Assembly (NCBI RefSeq): GCF_025420585.1
Contig: NZ_JAOEGB010000014.1
Coordinates: 124,001 to 188,000 of the forward strand
DNA from: Planotetraspora sp. A-T 1434
GTDB taxonomy: Bacteria > Actinomycetota > Actinomycetes > Streptosporangiales > Streptosporangiaceae
Direction: 5' to 3'
Length of the DNA stretch: 64,000 bases
How positions within the stretch are numbered: the stretch's first letter is position 1; each line of letters starts with the position of its first letter. The notes below the pieces were generated by a model. That model was given only the letters and a program-made list of their open reading frames with translations. It ran no database searches and was not told where the DNA came from. The position numbers were made by a program, and so were the translations under genes. Positions 61,407 to 64,000 of this stretch are shown here, piece by piece.

Positions 61407-62615
61407 GTGCCGGAGAAAATCCCGATCGAAATCCTGTTCTCGCCGCAGTTCGGCGCCGATCCGTACGCTCTGTATACGGACCTGCGGGAAAAGGGGCCGG
61501 TGCACCCGATCGACTTACCGCCGGGCACGAACTCGTTCCTCGTCATCGACTACGCGCACGGTCGCGCCGCGCTGGCGGATCCCCGGTTGTCGAAGGACAT
61601 GCGCAACGCCGGAGAGTGGTTCCGCGCACGGGCAGCGGAGGACAAGATCCTTTTCGGCACCTCGCTCCTGACGTCGGACCCGCCGGATCACACGCGCCTG
61701 CGGCGGCTGGTCTCCAAGGCGTTCACGCCGCGCCGGGTCGAGGATCTGCGCCCACGGGTCCAGGAGATCACGGACGAGCTGATCGACGCCATGGTCTCCA
61801 AGGGTGAGGCGGACCTGATCGAGGAGTTCGCATTCCCGCTGCCCATCATCGTCATCTGCGAACTGCTCGGCATTCCGGCGGAGGACCGGGAGAGCTTCCG
61901 CGAATGGTCCACCCTGCTCATCACCCCCGACCTGACCGAGGAGATCCATCGGCGGCGTAAGCAGGCGGGCCACGACATGTGGGACTACTTCCGCCGCATG
62001 ATCGCGGCTCGGCGTGCCGAGCCCGAGACAGATCTGATCAGCGCCCTGCTCGTGGCGAGGGACGAGGACGGGCTGCTGACCGAGGACGAGCTCCTGTCGC
62101 TGCTCTCGCTGCTGCTGATCGCCGGTCACGAGACCACGGTCAACCTCATCGGCAACGGCATGGCGGCGCTGCTGCGCCATCCGGGCCAGCTGGCCCTGCT
62201 CCGCGAACGGCCGGATCTGCTTCCGCCGGCCATCGAGGAGTTCCTCCGCTACGACGGACCGGTGGAAAGGTCCTCCATCCGCATCGCGATGGAGGACCTC
62301 GAGATCGCGGGCACGCCGATCCCCAAGGGCAGCATGGTGCACGTCTCGCTCGGCGCCGCGGGGCGCGACCCCGCCGTGCTGGCGGATCCCGACAGGCTCG
62401 ACATCACCCGCGAGGACAGCCGGCATGTGGCGTTCGGCCACGGCATCCACTTCTGCCTCGGCGCGCCGCTGGCCCGCCTGGAAGGGCAGATCGCCTTCGG
62501 CTCCCTGCTCAGCAGGCTGCCCGCCATCGAGCTGGCCTGCCCGACCGAACAGCTCACCTGGAAGCAGACGGGCTCCATCGTCCGGGGGCTCACCACGCTT
62601 CCTGTCCGCTGGTGA
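61407..62615 (+). CDS. Cytochrome P450 (CYP107-like)
   Basis: 402 residues, GTG start behind AAAGGGAC. Helix I is LLIAGHETTVNLI (oxygen-binding), the ExxR pair is in AIEEFLRYDG, and the heme loop is FGHGIHFCLGAPLARLEGQI with the Cys ligand. Full length for bacterial class I P450, soluble. Hydroxylates an unknown small molecule with ferredoxin partners from elsewhere. It stands after the tad operon without biosynthetic neighbours. Confidence 0.92.
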   Translation: MPEKIPIEILFSPQFGADPYALYTDLREKGPVHPIDLPPGTNSFLVIDYAHGRAALADPRLSKDMRNAGEWFRARAAEDKILFGTSLLTSDPPDHTRLRRLVSKAFTPRRVEDLRPRVQEITDELIDAMVSKGEADLIEEFAFPLPIIVICELLGIPAEDRESFREWSTLLITPDLTEEIHRRRKQAGHDMWDYFRRMIAARRAEPETDLISALLVARDEDGLLTEDELLSLLSLLLIAGHETTVNLIGNGMAALLRHPGQLALLRERPDLLPPAIEEFLRYDGPVERSSIRIAMEDLEIAGTPIPKGSMVHVSLGAAGRDPAVLADPDRLDITREDSRHVAFGHGIHFCLGAPLARLEGQIAFGSLLSRLPAIELACPTEQLTWKQTGSIVRGLTTLPVRW

Positions 62616-62639
62616 GGATCTCGCCGTAGAATCAACGAC

Positions 62640-62662
62640 TTCTTGGACGGCACGTCCAAGAA
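62640..62662. promoter_or_regulatory. Palindrome between P450 and surface protein genes
   Basis: TTCTTGGAC-N5-GTCCAAGAA is a perfect 9-bp dyad. It lies 22 bases before the ATG at 62685 and 25 after the P450 stop. It could be an operator or a short terminator. Confidence 0.5.
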
Positions 62663-62684
62663 TGGGCCCAAGGAAGGGGATGGC

Positions 62685-63914
62685 ATGCTGACGACGGTTC
62701 GCAGGCTGGCCTTCGCGGCGGTGTTGGTGCCTTTCGCGATGGCGTCCGCTCTGGCGGCGCCGGCGAGCGCGGCGGACGGCGAAATCCTGTCTCCCTCCGA
62801 CGGCCAGGTCATCAGGGACTCCGGGCCTGTGACGGTGTCGGCCAAGACCGACTTGCTCCAACTCAGCATGGGCCTGTACGTCGAGGGTCCGTCCGTCTCC
62901 CGCCAGAAGATCGGCGGAGGCGGCGCCGGCCAGACGATCAGCGGCTCCTTCGACCCGGGTGTCGCCCCGAACGGCACCTTCACCGTGAGCCTGTTCGGGG
63001 AGGTCACCCAGAAGACCTACAAGACCTCCACCTTCATCCTCAGCCGGCCGCCCGCCGCGCCGTCAGGCGTCGAAGCCCGGCTGAAGGGCGGCCAGAAGGG
63101 CGGTAAGGCGGAGGTCGTCGTGTCATGGGTCAAGGGAACCGAGCCCGACCTGCGGTCCTACGAGATCTCCACGAGCGGCAAGGCGAGCGCGTTCCCGGCG
63201 GACGCCGTGTGCTCAGGGTCCGCCTGCCGGGCCACCCTGACGGTGCCCGCCAAAGCGGCCGGGCACCAGGTCGGCTTCTCCGTCCGGGCGGTTCGTCCGG
63301 ACGGGCGGGGAGGCACCGTGGCCTCTCCGGTCTCGGCCGCCCACGTCAAGATCCCGGCCTTGGCGAAGCCCACGCCCACCGCCACCGCCACGCCGCACCC
63401 CAAGGACGGTGGGTCCGTGGCTCCTGCGCCGTCCGTCCCCGCGCGCATCCCCGCCCCATTCCCCAAGGTCCCCAAGACCGAGCTGAAGCTGCCCAAGGTG
63501 GCCGATGGTAGCGGCTACGCCTCTCCGGAGGTCGCAGCCCCCGCGAAGACCCGGGCCGCCGGCCCGGTCGCCGAGTCGTCCGCGCTCGGGGGGCTGAACT
63601 ACGGCATCCTCATCGCGGTGGCCGTGGTCCTGCTGCTTCTCGGGATCCACATAGGCACGTGGATGCGGCGCCGTACGGACACGGAGGAGGCTCCCACTTC
63701 CGGACCCCTCCCCAGCCGTCCGGCCACGGCGACCGCCCGCCGTCCCGCCGTCATCCTCGCCCGGCGACCCCCACAGGCCGTCAAGCCCTCACAGGCCGTC
63801 AAGCCCTCACAGGCCGTCAAGCCCTCACAGGCCGTCAAGCCCGTCCCGGACCTCGACGGGCCGCCGCCCAGGCAGCCGGCGCACGACGTCTACGAGGAGG
63901 ACGCCCGGTTGTAG
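62685..63914 (+). CDS. Secreted, C-terminally anchored Ig/FN3-type protein
   Basis: 409 residues from an ATG behind GGAAGGGG. Signal peptide (VRRLAFAAVLVPFAMASALA, cut near ASAAD). Two beta domains: GEILSPSDGQVIRDSGPVTV and PSGVEARLKGGQKGGKAEVV (fibronectin-III-like). A Pro/Ala/Thr linker leads to a membrane helix (LNYGILIAVAVVLLLLGIHI) and a basic cytoplasmic tail with QAVKPS repeats. Probably a host envelope protein. Confidence 0.75.
   Translation: MLTTVRRLAFAAVLVPFAMASALAAPASAADGEILSPSDGQVIRDSGPVTVSAKTDLLQLSMGLYVEGPSVSRQKIGGGGAGQTISGSFDPGVAPNGTFTVSLFGEVTQKTYKTSTFILSRPPAAPSGVEARLKGGQKGGKAEVVVSWVKGTEPDLRSYEISTSGKASAFPADAVCSGSACRATLTVPAKAAGHQVGFSVRAVRPDGRGGTVASPVSAAHVKIPALAKPTPTATATPHPKDGGSVAPAPSVPARIPAPFPKVPKTELKLPKVADGSGYASPEVAAPAKTRAAGPVAESSALGGLNYGILIAVAVVLLLLGIHIGTWMRRRTDTEEAPTSGPLPSRPATATARRPAVILARRPPQAVKPSQAVKPSQAVKPSQAVKPVPDLDGPPPRQPAHDVYEEDARL
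63774..63842 (+). repeat. 18-bp tandem repeat in the surface protein gene
   Basis: CAGGCCGTCAAGCCCTCA occurs three times in full and a fourth time up to its fifteenth base, coding for QAVKPS. The near-identity of copies suggests recent expansion or slippage; copy number may vary between strains. Confidence 0.85.
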
Positions 63915-64000
63915 CCGAGCAGCACGCCGAGAAGGCGGAGGGCCCCCGCCTTGTCGAGGGGTTCGTTCCCGTTGCCGCACTTGGGCGACTGGATGCAGGA
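63890..64000 (-). CDS. C-terminal end of an unidentified protein (runs off the window)
   Basis: The leftward frame CIQSPKCGNGNEPLDKAGAL then RLLGVLLGYNRASSS ends at 63890, overlapping the 3' end of the surface protein gene by 25 bases. Two Cys (C-x5-C) may bind metal. I do not recognise the family. The gene is cut by the right window edge. Confidence 0.6.
   Translation of the reverse strand, partial: SCIQSPKCGNGNEPLDKAGALRLLGVLLGYNRASSS

Noticed and set aside
61515-62861. Leftward 448-codon frame opposite the P450 gene
   Set aside because: P450 signatures on the plus strand are complete; the other frame is His/Arg/Glu-rich shadow sequence.
1-64000. CRISPR arrays
   Set aside because: No repeat-spacer structure was seen; the only short tandem repeats are within coding genes or operators.

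Overview
The window is high-GC DNA with GTG and TTG starts and many ATGA/GTGA overlaps. It carries WhiB-type proteins, a DUF2637 membrane protein, an FtsK-type conjugation translocase, and an actinobacterial Tad pilus locus of the helicase/secretion-neighbourhood type. This points to a filamentous actinomycete. A Streptosporangiales host is my guess, not proven. Almost everything left of about 58.3 kb is mobile DNA; host chromosome runs from there to the right edge.

Region 1 (1-44.7 kb) is a siphovirus-type prophage with HK97-like morphogenesis. At 1.0-2.2 kb lies an immunity switch: a leftward HTH repressor, an operator cluster and a rightward Cro-like HTH gene. It is followed by a dense rightward early operon. 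This holds a RecA-like recombination ATPase, an HNH protein, an atypical C5-cytosine methyltransferase, a WhiB/zinc-finger protein, a DnaD-like initiator with palindromes inside its gene, a DnaC-like loader, a DnaB helicase, a radical-SAM-like Gp37/Gp68 protein and DUF4326. The late block starts near 19.9 kb: HNH, P-loop protein, terminases, portal, protease, capsid, several decoration or fibre genes, connector, major tail protein, frameshifted tail chaperone, tape measure, tail tip, collagen-like membrane protein, amidase endolysin and holin.

Region 2 (44.7-58.3 kb) looks like the transfer half of an actinomycete integrative and conjugative element (AICE). A tyrosine integrase, an M48 peptidase and several small genes are followed by a leftward operon of micro-genes, WhiB, DUF2637 (SpdA-like), a small membrane protein and a TraB/FtsK translocase. 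Next to the translocase stop is a GGTTAG-rich repeat zone that could be the transfer locus. Control and cargo genes run rightward: a tandem ribbon-helix-helix repressor, two adjacent Nudix genes (the first fused to an HTH), and a Panacea antitoxin with an unknown toxin. A leftward DUF4352 protein closes the element. Two arrays of paired palindromes, each with 22-bp spacing, lie in front of the repressor and Nudix genes.

Region 3 (58.3-64 kb) is host DNA. A tadA ATPase gene is cut just before its conserved DLLAALNTGHEGG segment, so the element end lies at about 58.3 kb inside tadA. Intact tadB, tadC, DUF4244 pilin-like, TadE-like and TadG-like genes follow, then a cytochrome P450, a secreted/anchored protein with a C-terminal repeat, and the end of a leftward zinc-cluster gene. 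The left junction with 5' tadA is not in the window. I cannot tell whether phage and conjugative module entered as one hybrid, accreted in tandem, or are nested.
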